64,000 nucleotides of DNA from Cyanoderma ruficeps (Eukaryota > Chordata > Aves > Passeriformes > Timaliidae), in NCBI GenBank assembly GCA_008694505.1, contig VZDJ01007747.1, positions 37,913,201 to 37,977,200 on the forward strand. The letters run 5' to 3'. Within the stretch, counting starts at the first letter, position 1, and each line of letters opens with the position of its first letter. Both the position numbers and the translations under genes were made by a program. Under the pieces are notes generated by a model. The model worked only from the letters and a program-made list of their open reading frames with translations. It ran no database searches and was not told where the DNA came from. Below are positions 1 through 12,500 of this stretch, piece after piece.

Positions 1-3000
1 TTATCTACCAAATAAACTGTCTCTCCATTCCCTATGCCAACCTGGGCTAGAGATAAAATATTCCACTCACACCTTTCTCAGGTTTCACTTCTTGCCCACA
101 TTTACCATTCCTAAAGTGGTTGGATTTGGGCCCTTTTGATAACTTTCTGTGTTCAGTGAGACAACCAGTGCTACTCATGATGGGACAATTGATTCTGAAT
201 CTTCACCTGGAGCCTGGATTCAGAGCTGTCTCAGCAAGAGCTGTTTCCAAAGAGAATACAGCTACTCTTTTAGCATAAAGTCCTTATTTCTGAAAATAGG
301 TGCATATTTAAGGGCAATTATTATTAATTGAACTTAATTAAACGTGGGTCCTTGAACAGTTTCAAACAGCATCTGTTTGGAGAGAGATTTGTTAGCGATG
401 TATCTAATTTCCTTCAAAATTAAACTTCACTGAAATCCTATGCATATAAACCATCTCAGAACATGTTTTTAAGTGGCAGTTCTTTCTTTAGTACTGAAAG
501 TTTCTTCTTTAAGAAGAAAATAATGTATTACCACAAAGAATAGAAATCTATATTAGAAACTGTCTTTTGTATATCAATCTTCTTTGTTATGGATATCTCC
601 TCTGTTACTTTTATCACCTATCTTTTTTTTTTCTTTTTAAAGTCAGCTCATACTTTTCCAGTAGCTATATGGTCATTTATGATAACGGCCTAGAAAAAAA
701 AATAATATATATACACACACCTATATATATACACACACATATATAATGATTGTTTGCAAGAGAATTGTAAGATCAAAGATGAGTTTTGAGTACTGACAGG
801 GATACTGTAGTCCAAAAAGTAATGGACAGATAAATAGGTGTCTTTAAAATGACAAAAGTTATGATTATTCTGTTACACACTGTTCAAAGGGGAAGAATAA
901 AATTACCAGGCTGCAGGTTTTTTGTTAACAATAGAAAATGCTTCTTTTCATCACATCTATTTAAATTCTGGAACTTCTTGACATGGAATGCTGTGAAAGG
1001 GAAAAGCATAAAGGAGTACTAAAGAGTTTAGACAAATTCGTGGAAAACAGGTAGAGGTCTGACAGATATGATGGTCCAAGGATCTGCTAAGTCCTCAACC
1101 AAGAGAAATGTTCCTCAGTACTTTCCTGCTGGTTTTGCTCTTCAGCCTACTGTACCAATGCTTGAGTCACAGCAGTGCTTAGGCTTGTGATCTGATGGAT
1201 GGAGAGTGATACTTCATTTAATATTTGTTGAGTATAATGTTAAGATAAATTTGCTGGTTTTCCGTTAGACACATGTGAAGGCTGGTTATTCTTTGTGTAA
1301 GTCAAGGGCAGAGGACAGATACCTCAAACACATTTCAGCTCAGTAAGTCTGAGAGACTTCCTGTTTATTAAATTGATTGATTTCTGCTTTAAAAAAGTAA
1401 AAAGGAAATCTAAGAAGATATTTTTGCATCACACCTTGGTTTTAAGGTTGCCACTTTAACTGACAATTCAGAATAAAGTACACTTTGGAGAGGAAATACT
1501 GTAACACTTTCTCTGAATCAAGTATTATAGCCACCAGCTATTCTGACTAAAGGGTAACCTCACAAGTACATCCTGTTAGACAAGGGAAACTATACAAGGC
1601 ACTAAAAAGGAAAAAAAGAAAAAAAGCCATTTCTGCTCACTGCATCAAACTGAAGGGTCAAAGAAAAAATTAATCCAACAAATATTTTAAAATAATTTCT
1701 GAGTGCTCAGGGAATACAAGCTTGTAGCACTTTCACCAGAAAGTCATTGCCCTACTGTGGTGATATTATTAGGTCTATAGACCTGAAGATTCATTTATTT
1801 GCATTGATTTAGAATGACTAAATCTTGACAAAGAGTTTTTTTCTTTTTTAAGACTGTTTGCAAGGCCCTAACTCATAAACACAATCCTTCAGTTCCCATT
1901 CCATTTAGGGGTGTTAGGCGGCTGAACGCAGATGGATTGTAAGCATCCAAAGCCACTTGTTCAGCAAAACAAATATTTGTTTATTATTTTCAAGTAATCA
2001 AAGAGCACCTGCTCATTTTTTGTTCTAAGCTAGTCAGACAGAAACCGGTATGACAGCCGTATCCCTGCCATCCTGGTGTTCATGATCCAGGCCCTGCTGG
2101 GTGGATGTCTCTGTGCACCATTGCTGCTTCAGGCAGGGGAAGCTGATAATAAAACAGGAATTGGAAAAGCAGTTTAATGTGAAAATCAGCAGAGTGCAGC
2201 CCTGCCCCGAGCTCCAGGTCACACGTGTGCTGTGCAGCCCCTCACCCAGACCCCTGCAGCAGCATTCCCAAGGCCTGGAGCAATCTCCCCAGGGTAAGTA
2301 AGGGCAAAACAACTGAGCTAAAATAGTGTTCCTTGTGAAGGACTTACAAGAGCCACAAACCCATTTCACATGGTTCATCAGGTACCTGGTAAGTGAACCT
2401 TCAGGACCAGCTCATACACTGTCCAATTTACCCATTCACTCCTGCTATTTGCTATTCTAGCTGTACTGCTGCTCCCCCAAATGGATTTCTTTTCCCCCAG
2501 CTGGGACAGCTGGCTACACCAGTTGTTAACTATTAGAGTAACAAAAAGAACACCAGATATAAATTGCAGTGTTCATTAACAGGGCTTTTTACCCCCCCAT
2601 TTGGATTAAGAAAGTGCCCACCTGAGCTACTGGGAGTCATGTCCTCAGTTTTGGTGAGCCATGGGATTTATGCACTCAAAAAGACACAGACAGTGAATTG
2701 ATGGGGTCACAGGATGGTGTGACTCAAGGTCTATTAAAATTTATGCTTAAAATATGCATTTATTTAAAAAGTAGCTACTGGCATAACTTGCAAATATAGC
2801 ATGCAGGCAAGCTCTGCAAGCAGATTTAACCCCTGCAGGGATAAATGTTATGTCTTCTGGAGGAAAGTTGTAGCAGAACTATGTAGCATTTAAAATGCAA
2901 AACAGGATTAACACACAGATACCAAAAAGCAGATTTCTCTGCCCTGACCCACCAGAGAAAGGAAGAGGTTTTGTACAACCTGTAGTGGGCTAAATGTGCT

Positions 3001-3468
3001 ATTAACTTAAAGTCTAAGGTAGCCCAAAGGGTGAGAATTTTCTTTGCCCTACAGTCATTTTGTGCTACCAAAGATTGGCTGTTAGATTTTGTCAGACGTA
3101 AATCCCTGCCTTATGAGGGGATGCATGGATCTGTAGGGAGGCAATAGGTCTAGAGAACAACTCTGTGACTGATTCTGCAAAATGGAAGCATGCACTGAAT
3201 TTATAGGCATGTGTAATTGGATTAAAAATTCTGTGTTTGATTTTCTATCAAGTGAAGGGCATGAAAAAATATTTTTAGAACCAGAGTCTCAGTGGTGAAG
3301 TGTGTGTTATCTTTTACAGTGCACAAACACATTAAACCCTTGTTCTCTGTGACTCTTCAGTTGTTACAAAAATGTCCTCAAATGCAAAATACAACAGAGC
3401 CAAACCCACCAGCCTTACACCCAGATGAAAACTCTGAATTCTGTCTGCCTGTAGGTTGTTATACTTAC
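1..3468 (-). other. HGFAC intron after EGF2 (runs off left edge)
   Basis: This follows the donor of the EGF2 exon. I looked for a kringle start (Cys-Phe/Tyr-x-Gly-x-Gly) on the minus strand and found none. It contains a short TA/CA microsatellite near 696-745 and a GC-richer patch at about 2080-2300 that resembles neither a kringle exon nor a repeat I know. Confidence 0.6.
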
Positions 3469-3579
3469 CAATATTGCAGTACTTCCCTGCATAATTTTCT
3501 TTGCAGTCACATACTGTTTTCCCAGTGGAGGTAAGCATCTTGCACTCTCCACCATTCATGCAAGGATCATGAACACAAC
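3469..3579 (-). CDS. HGFAC: HGFAC exon 7: EGF-like domain 2
   Basis: A 111-nt phase 1-1 exon with six EGF cysteines, from SCVHDPCMNGGEC to GKYCNI. The TTTGTAG acceptor and GTAAGT donor are strong. In HGFAC the next exon begins the kringle domain; none was found between here and position 1. Confidence 0.93.
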
Positions 3580-6500
3580 CTACAAAAAAACACAACCAAA
3601 GATCAAACCAAAAGTACAAATTATTCCAGAGAATCAGTCCATTTTAACTTACTCTAGTGCATCTCCTCTGTGCATATGCGTTTGGGGGAAGTTTTTTCTT
3701 TTTTTGCTTATCTTAGACCTACACTTCTGATAAATTAAAGAAAAGGAAACTCGGCTGATTTCTGCCCACTAAGGCCTGTTTCATTATTTTCACTGCTATT
3801 GGATAATGTCAGCTATTGAAAGACATTATCAATGAACAATAGGTAAAATGGGGGTGGTGATTATTATTACTAGTGGTGATGGTATTAACACTTCTGTCTC
3901 TACAGAAGGTTCTGTCAGTTCCAGGCTTGCCACTGAGCTCTATTAGAATTTATAATAACATATCTAGTAGGGAGCTCAGTTAAATATTTAAGATCTGTAA
4001 TTGGGAGGTATTAAGTGCTATCAAATTTCCCAATTCTCACATGGACCCTCAATATTCTAGAAAGCCACTGACTCTCCATACTTTAGTTTCCAGTTACATA
4101 AAGTGGGGGGGGGAAAGCACCTACATATTTCAAAGGGGTTTTATTTGTACTGTAACTTAACTTGTGAATCTGGGCAGGGTAAAAGTTAGCCAGACTGAGG
4201 AACAGAACAGCCATACCAGAGTAGATGTATAGGTGAGGTACATGATTTGCTTCCCAACATCTCTCCTCCAAATGAGAGGTGCTGTGCTGGCTTCTTCAGA
4301 TGGGTGACAACCCAAAGTGCATATCCTGTGCTGGCTGGCCAGGATGTTGGGTTCCTGGCAGCCCCTAAACAAGGAGGAGGCTTCATAATTATGTCAGCAT
4401 CACCCCTGCCAGGAATGGGCCAAAAATCATGGGAACTCTGGGGCCAATGCAGGCCTTATGGGATCTTGGAGGCAGGTAAAATTTACATTCTGGCAGTTTA
4501 AGAGTGGGATGGGCTTGGGAAGAAACACAGAGGCAAAATAGCAATGTGAAGTGATTGTTGGTGTGCAGGGTGTGCCTCTCAGGCAGGTTATAGTTGTGTA
4601 GAAAAAAATTTACCACTTCTACTACATAACCTTTTGTATATTCTTAAGTGCTGCAGATCAGGGTTTCATCCCTCTCGAAGAAAACACTGAAGTGTATCCC
4701 TAAAATTCATCATAATGCAAATAGCTGCTCCCTCAAATAAGGATGGACACATTGAAGGGATTTCCTGGGTCAGTATAACTGCTCGCTCTTGGAAAGGAAA
4801 GCTAAAATATTGTGTTTTAGAGAGGGTACATGAGATGCAAGGACAGCATGAGGCTGTGTAACACTGCTCAGGCTTTGATACCCTCATTGTCCGCTATCCC
4901 CACTCCATGCAGACCTACAGCTGTGGTACAAAATAAAGCCTTACTTTTGTGTTCCACAGGCTCACACTGGATGTGGCCATTCACACACGTGCACTGCTCC
5001 ACTATTCCTTGTTGGACTCTTGACCAGCTCACACCCACATCAAAGAATTCGTAGAGACTGTTGTCAAAGCATTTCTCTGAAATGAAGTTTACAAACAACA
5101 CAAGCTTTCAGATATTATTTCTTGCAAGAAAAGGCACCACAATCCCTATTAGCATTCCCTGCTCATCCCTTTTTTCCTGTTGAGCAGATCCATATTTGTT
5201 GACAGTGCTTCTCAAGCTAGCCAGCCTCCATAGTGTGGAGGCACTGAACCAGTAGAGCAGCAGCTCCAGGAACCTCAGGACAGAGATGGCTTTCTCCTGA
5301 AGCCCTGTGAGCAGGACAGCATCACTGTACCCAGTATGTGCATGTACATAAGGGATAAGGAGCTACCTGAAATTGTGCTCCTTTTTCATGTCTCTGTGCA
5401 TTGCCTACAGGATATTAGTAATTTCCAAACATGTAAGGGGTATTTAAATTTTAAAAACAGCAAAGGAAGGGGAAGAGGCTTTTTGTGCATCCCATGCTCA
5501 GAGCATACTTGGATTTATAATTGTACAGTCAAGCTATTTTCAGTTGTCCTATCAGGAATGGATTGTCTGTCATAACCATTTGGAAATCCACCTACACAAA
5601 TATTCATGCTGCAGTGGTCTCTTCCATCACAACAGCACTACCTTTTCATTAAGCAAACACTAATGAGCTCTACTTACTATTCATGTTTCATGTTGTAACA
5701 CTTGTAGAAGATACTTACTCAGCTGACAGTCCTCGCCTGTGAATTCCTCAGGACAGGTACAGTGGTACATCCTGTGGCTGTGAGTGAGAGAACAGGTCCC
5801 TCCGTTTTGGCAGGGGTTGTCTGCACAGTGATCTAGAGAGGCCACATAAGAAGTTGTTGTTAATAAGTATGGTACAAGTCATGCTTTGTCCTTTTGGATC
5901 CATGAACCATTTTGGTTCAATGCTCAGTGGGTTTAATACCATCTATTAACATAAAGTTTGTCCAGCCAGTTGACAGTGGGTTTGTTTCCAGCCGTAAAAC
6001 AGCTATATTTATCCTGCTTTTAAAAACCATGTGACAAATCACTGAACCGAACCTTCACCCCCCAGACTGAATTGTCTGAAGGGGGGAGGGCCGGGCACAC
6101 CTGAAGTCGCCGGAGCTGGCACTGTGGTGAGGAAGAGGACGGGACAGGTGCCCACAAGATGGAGCTGTGCCTTTACTCTGGGGAGGGAGGACGGGAGGAA
6201 GGGAAGAAGGGAGGAAGGGAAGAAGGGAGGAAGGGAGGGAGGAAGGGAGGAAGGCTGCGGCGCTGCCTCTGCCCGCCCTCCTGCCCTGCAGCCTTCACAT
6301 TGCCACATCTGCCGCCGGGATCACGCATCTCTTCAAACTGCACAAAGGACAGCCCTCGACTGAAGAATTTGCTCTGGGGTTTTGGATTATGTCTAAAAAT
6401 AATGGACAGCTGGAACCAAGGGAAAAATTATAAGGCAAACCACAAAGCACATCCAAGTAAATCACCCCAAGGAAAATGAAAACTGGACCAGTCTAGCATA

Positions 6501-9500
6501 TCTCCATTTACTAGGGAACTTTCTGATGATGAGAAAATGTGGTGGGAGAGGAGTTCGGTGCCAGGACGACTCCCGCAATAGAAGCTTTACTTGGCAAAGT
6601 CCAATGCAAAAGTAGTAAGAGTCTTGCTGGTCAGGCAGTGTTTCTGATTTCAGGCAGTGCTGAGGGATGTATCTCCACTGAAGTTAACCAACAGCATGTT
6701 TACATCTGCTCCAGAGCTGGCCCAACAGCTTGTCTGCATTCAAATCTTCCTTTTCAATGCTAGTCCAACTCTGCTAGGCCATCTCCAGGGTTATTCAATC
6801 CAGGTGCTTCTTCAGCTAGACAGTGTGTCCTGAGCATGGGATGCAACATGTAGAAGCACAGGCACACATAAACAGGGCTGGAGTGAAGCACAAAGGGTGC
6901 ATCCTGAAGTCTGCTACAACATTGTAAATCTGAGGTTTCCCTGCATGGATCAAAATATTTACTTCAGAAGGGAGTGATGTAATTCTTATCACATAGCTGG
7001 GTGTATTCACTGGTAGTTTCAATCCAAGATAACATCAAGGGAAAGCTAGTCAGTGACATTCATACTCTTCCTGCTGTTCATAGTTATGAAACTTTCAGTG
7101 CTGTAATGTTTCCTCAAAGGAAAATTGTGTATTTCCTATTCCCACTACATCCAAACCATGACGTGATCTCCAGGCCATCTTCTGCTGTAACAAATGCTCA
7201 AGAATTTTTTTGTACCCTTGTTAAATCTGCAAAGAAGCACTTCCACTCATTCATTTATTTCTCAATCTGTCCCTCACTACATCCCACCCACCACTCCAGT
7301 CTGACCTTCCAGGCATGTTCTGTGTTGCTCCACATCTTTCCTGGAGTCCAGGAACAACTTCTGTTCATAAGCAGATGGATACATCTCAGTTCCCAGTGGG
7401 GAATCCTGCCCACTATTAACTATCCATTAACTGGGCAGTGCCAAGTCCACACTTTCTCAGCACGGTCTAAAACACCTTCATGGGTAAAACACTCCATGCC
7501 TGCTAGCTCTCATCTTGACCTGCAGCTTCACCTCTCTGAGTCTCTGCTAATTGAGCAGTAGCCTTGCCTCACCCTTCTGCCTGTATTTCTCAACAAAAAC
7601 TTTGTCTTTCTGCCACCCACCTTCCTCAGAGCTCCTCCAGGGATGATGCCTCTTCCTCTTGCCTGCACAGCCCACACCACTCTACTACTTCTTTCCATAT
7701 CAGTCCAAAGGGATCTTAAAAATACTGTCTGGCAATTTTCTCCCTTATGTTTGGGTCTCCCTGCAGTTTTGGCCATTTGTCCGAGAATTCCAGACATTCA
7801 GAGAAGTAGTCCTACTAGACTACCCAAAACCTGGAAGTCCCACCTATAGGGGCATTTCACATTTAAAGATCAGCATTGTTCAGTTTGGTTGCTTATTTCT
7901 TCCACAGCAGGCAAATTTCCCTTCTTTTGCTTCAAATTCCCTCCATCCATTATGTTGCTTTTCCTTTCAACCTCGTCATAAGCCTGTATTCTTTAAGCTA
8001 TGGTTAATGATCTGTTAAACATTTCCCAAGTCCAAATACAGTGCTTGCTGCTTTAAAAAAAAAAGGAGTAATCTTTTATTTTGCAACAGCCAGCAGTAAT
8101 TTCTTCCAGCTACCTCATCTTTTTTTCTATTTCCTTTCATCTCTCGCACATATAACTTTTTTGTTGTTGCTGGGGGTGGGTGGCTTGTTTGGTTTTGGTT
8201 TTGTTTTTCGTTTTCTGATGCAAAACCAGTAGCCAGGAAAAGCCCTCACTGATGTTAGGGTACATAGACAGAGATACCCTCCCAGGCAGATAGGACAGCT
8301 TTCTTGTTTAAACCCACCCTATCCAACACTGTTGTGGATAACAGGCAGAAATGAGCCAGGAAGCCCAAAAAGGCCTGAAGGCAGACAGATGTCTGGCGGG
8401 ATAATGGTGATGGGCAGACAGAGGGACAGAGGTGGCACAAGACACCCCCAGAGGTGTAACACTAGGCTTGGACAGCTCTTTCAGTCCCTGGAAGAGTGTC
8501 CTTGAGTGAGCCGTCACTGTCACAGTGAGGGTTTCACTGGAGGATTAAAGCAGTCACAAATCACAGCTACCAACATTTTAAGCTCTGAGAAAACACTGAT
8601 TAATAACTAAGTGCAGCCCTCACAACCTGACTCTTGTAAGCATGAACTGCCCATGAAGTCTATGTTCATGTCTGGCACACTTGCATTACAAAGTTGTATA
8701 CATTGCTGCTTGTTTTGGGGCTAGGTCACTGGCCTCTGATCTACTGTTAATCTGTTTTAAAGCCAGGCTGGAAAATAATTTAGTTACATTTAAAAAGGTG
8801 ATGCTGTGCACTGCTTAATTTTAGACTGTCAGCATGATTCAGCTAACTTGGCTTTTCAAGTGCTCTGGTAGATTGCAATCAGCTTGGCAATAAGACTCCT
8901 GACACTGTGGAGAGCTCCCTGAAAAAGGTTGGTGGAAAAAGCCCTTCGTTTGAAAGTGGGAAGTGAATACCTAAGGCTATTGGTCATATCCTGCAGACTA
9001 AATAAGATGTGTCTCATTTTAGAATAGTGAGACGGCAAAAAGAGGAATAGGATCAGCATTTAGACACAGATCCAAAAAAAGCCTCAGGGGAATCAAGTTC
9101 GACCAGTGCACCATCCAATTTTTCAAGCTGCTCTGTATGAAATGAGAATTTATATATATGTAAACAAAGGCCAGTCACTGAGGGACTGCTGAAGGCAGGG
9201 ATGCTTATTCCCAGATGAACTTTCACCCAGTCTATCAATTAAAGTGATTTTTTTATATATAAAGGTGATTTTTTCACAGACCTTGACTTCCCCTTTTAGA
9301 CAGACTTTCGCAATGAGGTAATTGTAGCACTGGAGTGTGGTGACCACATGAAGCCACAGAGCTCTTCAGCTAAGTAATCCTTTCATTATCCCTCAGGACT
9401 CCTGCAATGAACATGTCTGGCCTCTTGTCTTCTCTGACACAGCCCAAAGCTCAAGGAAGTCTGGCTTTGAGATCTGCTCTTTCCCTTGAAAGGAAAGCTG

Positions 9501-12500
9501 GAAGCAATGGCTGTGTGTTGTACAGGGTGTCAAATGTTTCTGTGCCTTCTAAAAAATTAATTGGTCAAATAGACAGAAAATGCAGCTGTGTAAATGAAGG
9601 AAAGCTAAAAGGCACATCCAAGCCATGAGGGAGGGGAAGATGATCACCTTTGTGTTTGGCTCCAGCAGGAGTTTGGATTTCCATACTGGCATTACTATAA
9701 TTTCTCTCCAAGGCTTTGAGTTAGTCCACAGAGAGTGAATTAAAGGCCGTGTGATATTCACAGTCTAATGCTATGGTTGTGCAGCGTCACAGAGAGATTA
9801 TGGAAACAGCTGATGTGAAGGCTTGCTTCAAAATAAATACACAAAAGTTGCACTGAAGGCACTGCACTCCTTGCAGGTGGCAAAGCAGGAGGCAGGTATC
9901 TGGAGCAACTCAGCAATGGCTTGCCTTACCTGAGTGGTCTCTGGGCAACAAAGCACAGTGTCCCCACCTCCTGTCCCGGTCAAAGTTATGTGTTGTTGAA
10001 CACCTGAAAAGAATCAAGGTGCAGCTTAGTGCATCTTCAAGCAACCTGGATGTTTGCACTGAATCCACAGGGCCTTCACACTCCAGCAACCTGGAAATTC
10101 ATGCTTGTTGTTTTCTAATTAGCATCAGTTTCATTCAAATTCTCTTAAGAGCAGGGGAAAAAATATGCTTTCTTTTGTTAAAGTTGCTCTGGTCCACTTC
10201 TCTCAAATCAAAAACAGATTAAAAATAAGATGTAAATGCAGGGCCTGGGATTTTCAATGAATCCTTCAGAAAAACACCCAACATTCTTTCTGTTTCTGGG
10301 ATTAGAAAATGGAAGACAGAAGTAAAAAACAAAAGCAAGTAAAAGCAAATAAATTAAGTCTTCTTTACTTATTACAAAACAAGCATGACAGGACCCAGCC
10401 CATTTTTGATGCATGACAGTTACTGTAATAATCTGTGGAGGCAGGAGACTGTCCACAAAGGGACTTTTCCCTGACTTTCAGTGAGAAGCATTTCACTCTT
10501 TTCACACTCAGTTCCTTTAAAGCATTCTTATTTTGGAACTTGCAAGATCAAATGAGGAAATAACTGACACGGTGGTGATTTCCAAAGGCACATATAAAAC
10601 CTCTCCTTTTTTCAGAATGGGGGACTGAGTCCTGCACACCCTCCCTGGTGGTCTGTTATCTCAGCCTGTTATCTCAGGTTCAGAGCACTCCAAGGAGCAC
10701 TGAGCTGCTATTCCTTTTTTGCAGTAGATTTGGAGGCTTCCCCCAGAACACACAGGGAGCACGGGACTCAACTGAGACAGAACCTTGGAGGCCCACATCC
10801 TGTCCCAGTGCACCATCCACCAAAACATCCTCCCTAGCCAGTTATCATGCAGAATAATGTCATCTCAGCTACATAACATTAGAAGACACTGGAGTTTACT
10901 TAATGTGCCTGATGACCTGTTTTCGTTATGCCTGGTTTTATCATTCCTTGAGCAGTTGCATTATCAAATTTTTCACCCTAGGATGTTAGATTGAAATTAG
11001 ATTGAAATTTTAGTTAGATTGAAATCAAGCTGGATTGAAATTTTTTGTAGCACATGTCTACATTTAGACTGCCCTATTTTCCTTCTTAATTAGATGCTAT
11101 GTGGTATTTAAAATGCATCATTCCTATGGAGCATCTGAATAGGGCACGTATATTAAGTTTGGTGACCTCAATTACCTAAGGTGCACTAAAAGAGGTGCTC
11201 GGTAGTCTGGTGCAGATTAACATGGCACAAACTTAAAGAGGCTGTTCCTTCACAGGAATTAGGGCTGATGCAACTGCTGGGAGTTGATGGAAATTTCTCA
11301 AAGATCCTTCAGTGGGAAGTGGATTGTGCTTTCTTTAAAAGGTGATCTAGTATGCACGAGAATAAGGATGAGTTAAAAGTGTCTTCAGCACTGCTTGTGT
11401 CACTGTCCAGCAGAAGCCAAGTTCTAAGCAAAGAGGAATCTCTAATTTTTCCATCTTAAAATGTTTAATGTTGTTAGAGACCCTGACAGAGGCTTCCTCT
11501 ACCAGCTCTCCACAAACCACTGGTGCTCCCACTCGATGCTCTCCCCAGCCAGCCCTTCCCTATTGCCTTGCAGTGACTACAATGAGCTTGGTCCTCCCAT
11601 GCCACACCAAGCTGCTCCCTTGGTGCCAAGCTTCTTGCACAGACACAATCCTTGTAGATTTTCCACCACAGATCTCACCCTCTGTGAGAATCTCAGCTCA
11701 TCCTCAAAGTTATTTCACTTGTATTTCACTTGTCTCCCTCCTTTTCTTTTAGAAATGTTTTGTCTGAGGGTGACATTTCAGTCTTGTGGAATGTTACCTC
11801 CAGCTGCCAAAACAACCTAATGGCCTAATTATTTCTTTATGCTATTTGGAAATGTGCCCACACTCAAAATTTATGGGATAGCAAATACCTTTACTCCATT
11901 TGTTATATAAAATTGTGAACATGAAAGTGAAAGCATAAAGACAGAGATACTGAACTAATTGGATTAGAAAAGTCCACGACAAGGGATTGATTTAATAATG
12001 TTTTAAATCCATACATGGTAAACAACATGGGAATGGACAAACAAGAAGGTGTGACACAGATGGGGCCTAACTGGCAGGCAGGATAAATGAAAAGTAGGCT
12101 GTTTTTCCCACCAGGAGCATAGGGAGCCTTAAAAATAGGATATTTTGGAGAACAAGCAAAGCCCCAGGCCAGAGGCAGACAGGTGTGAGGAAAGAGCTTT
12201 GGCATCACACCTGGTGTTGTCACTATGTTTGAGACTTGGAGGTTGCCTGAGACCTTTTTAGGTGTTGTCCTGACCCTGAGACACGGCCAGACTTTGCCTG
12301 ACAACACCAGACCAACAACTTAGCCGCTCCAGAAAAATTCAGAGCTTGATGCTTGACATCTCCCAGCTCAGCCCACAGGTACTTCTCCTTTCCAGGATTG
12401 TCATAAACTCCCTATTTTGTAATCCAGCTGGCCAAAAAGCACCGTTTTCAGTCTGTGGCCAATGTATCAAAAGTTATCTTCTTGTTTCCAAGGAAGATGA

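Noticed and set aside
2034..2378. 114-codon minus-strand ORF thought to be the HGFAC kringle
   Set aside because: No kringle cysteine spacing or core motifs; the frame lacks the expected Cys-Tyr/Phe start and Trp-Cys-Tyr.
6039..6479. Overlapping plus- and minus-strand ORFs near 6.2 kb
   Set aside because: Caused by the GGAAGGGA repeat, which lacks stop codons in all frames.
7001..7561. 186-codon plus-strand ORF in HGFAC intron 5
   Set aside because: No domain, low-complexity Ser/His/Phe composition and no supporting exon neighbours; chance is likely.
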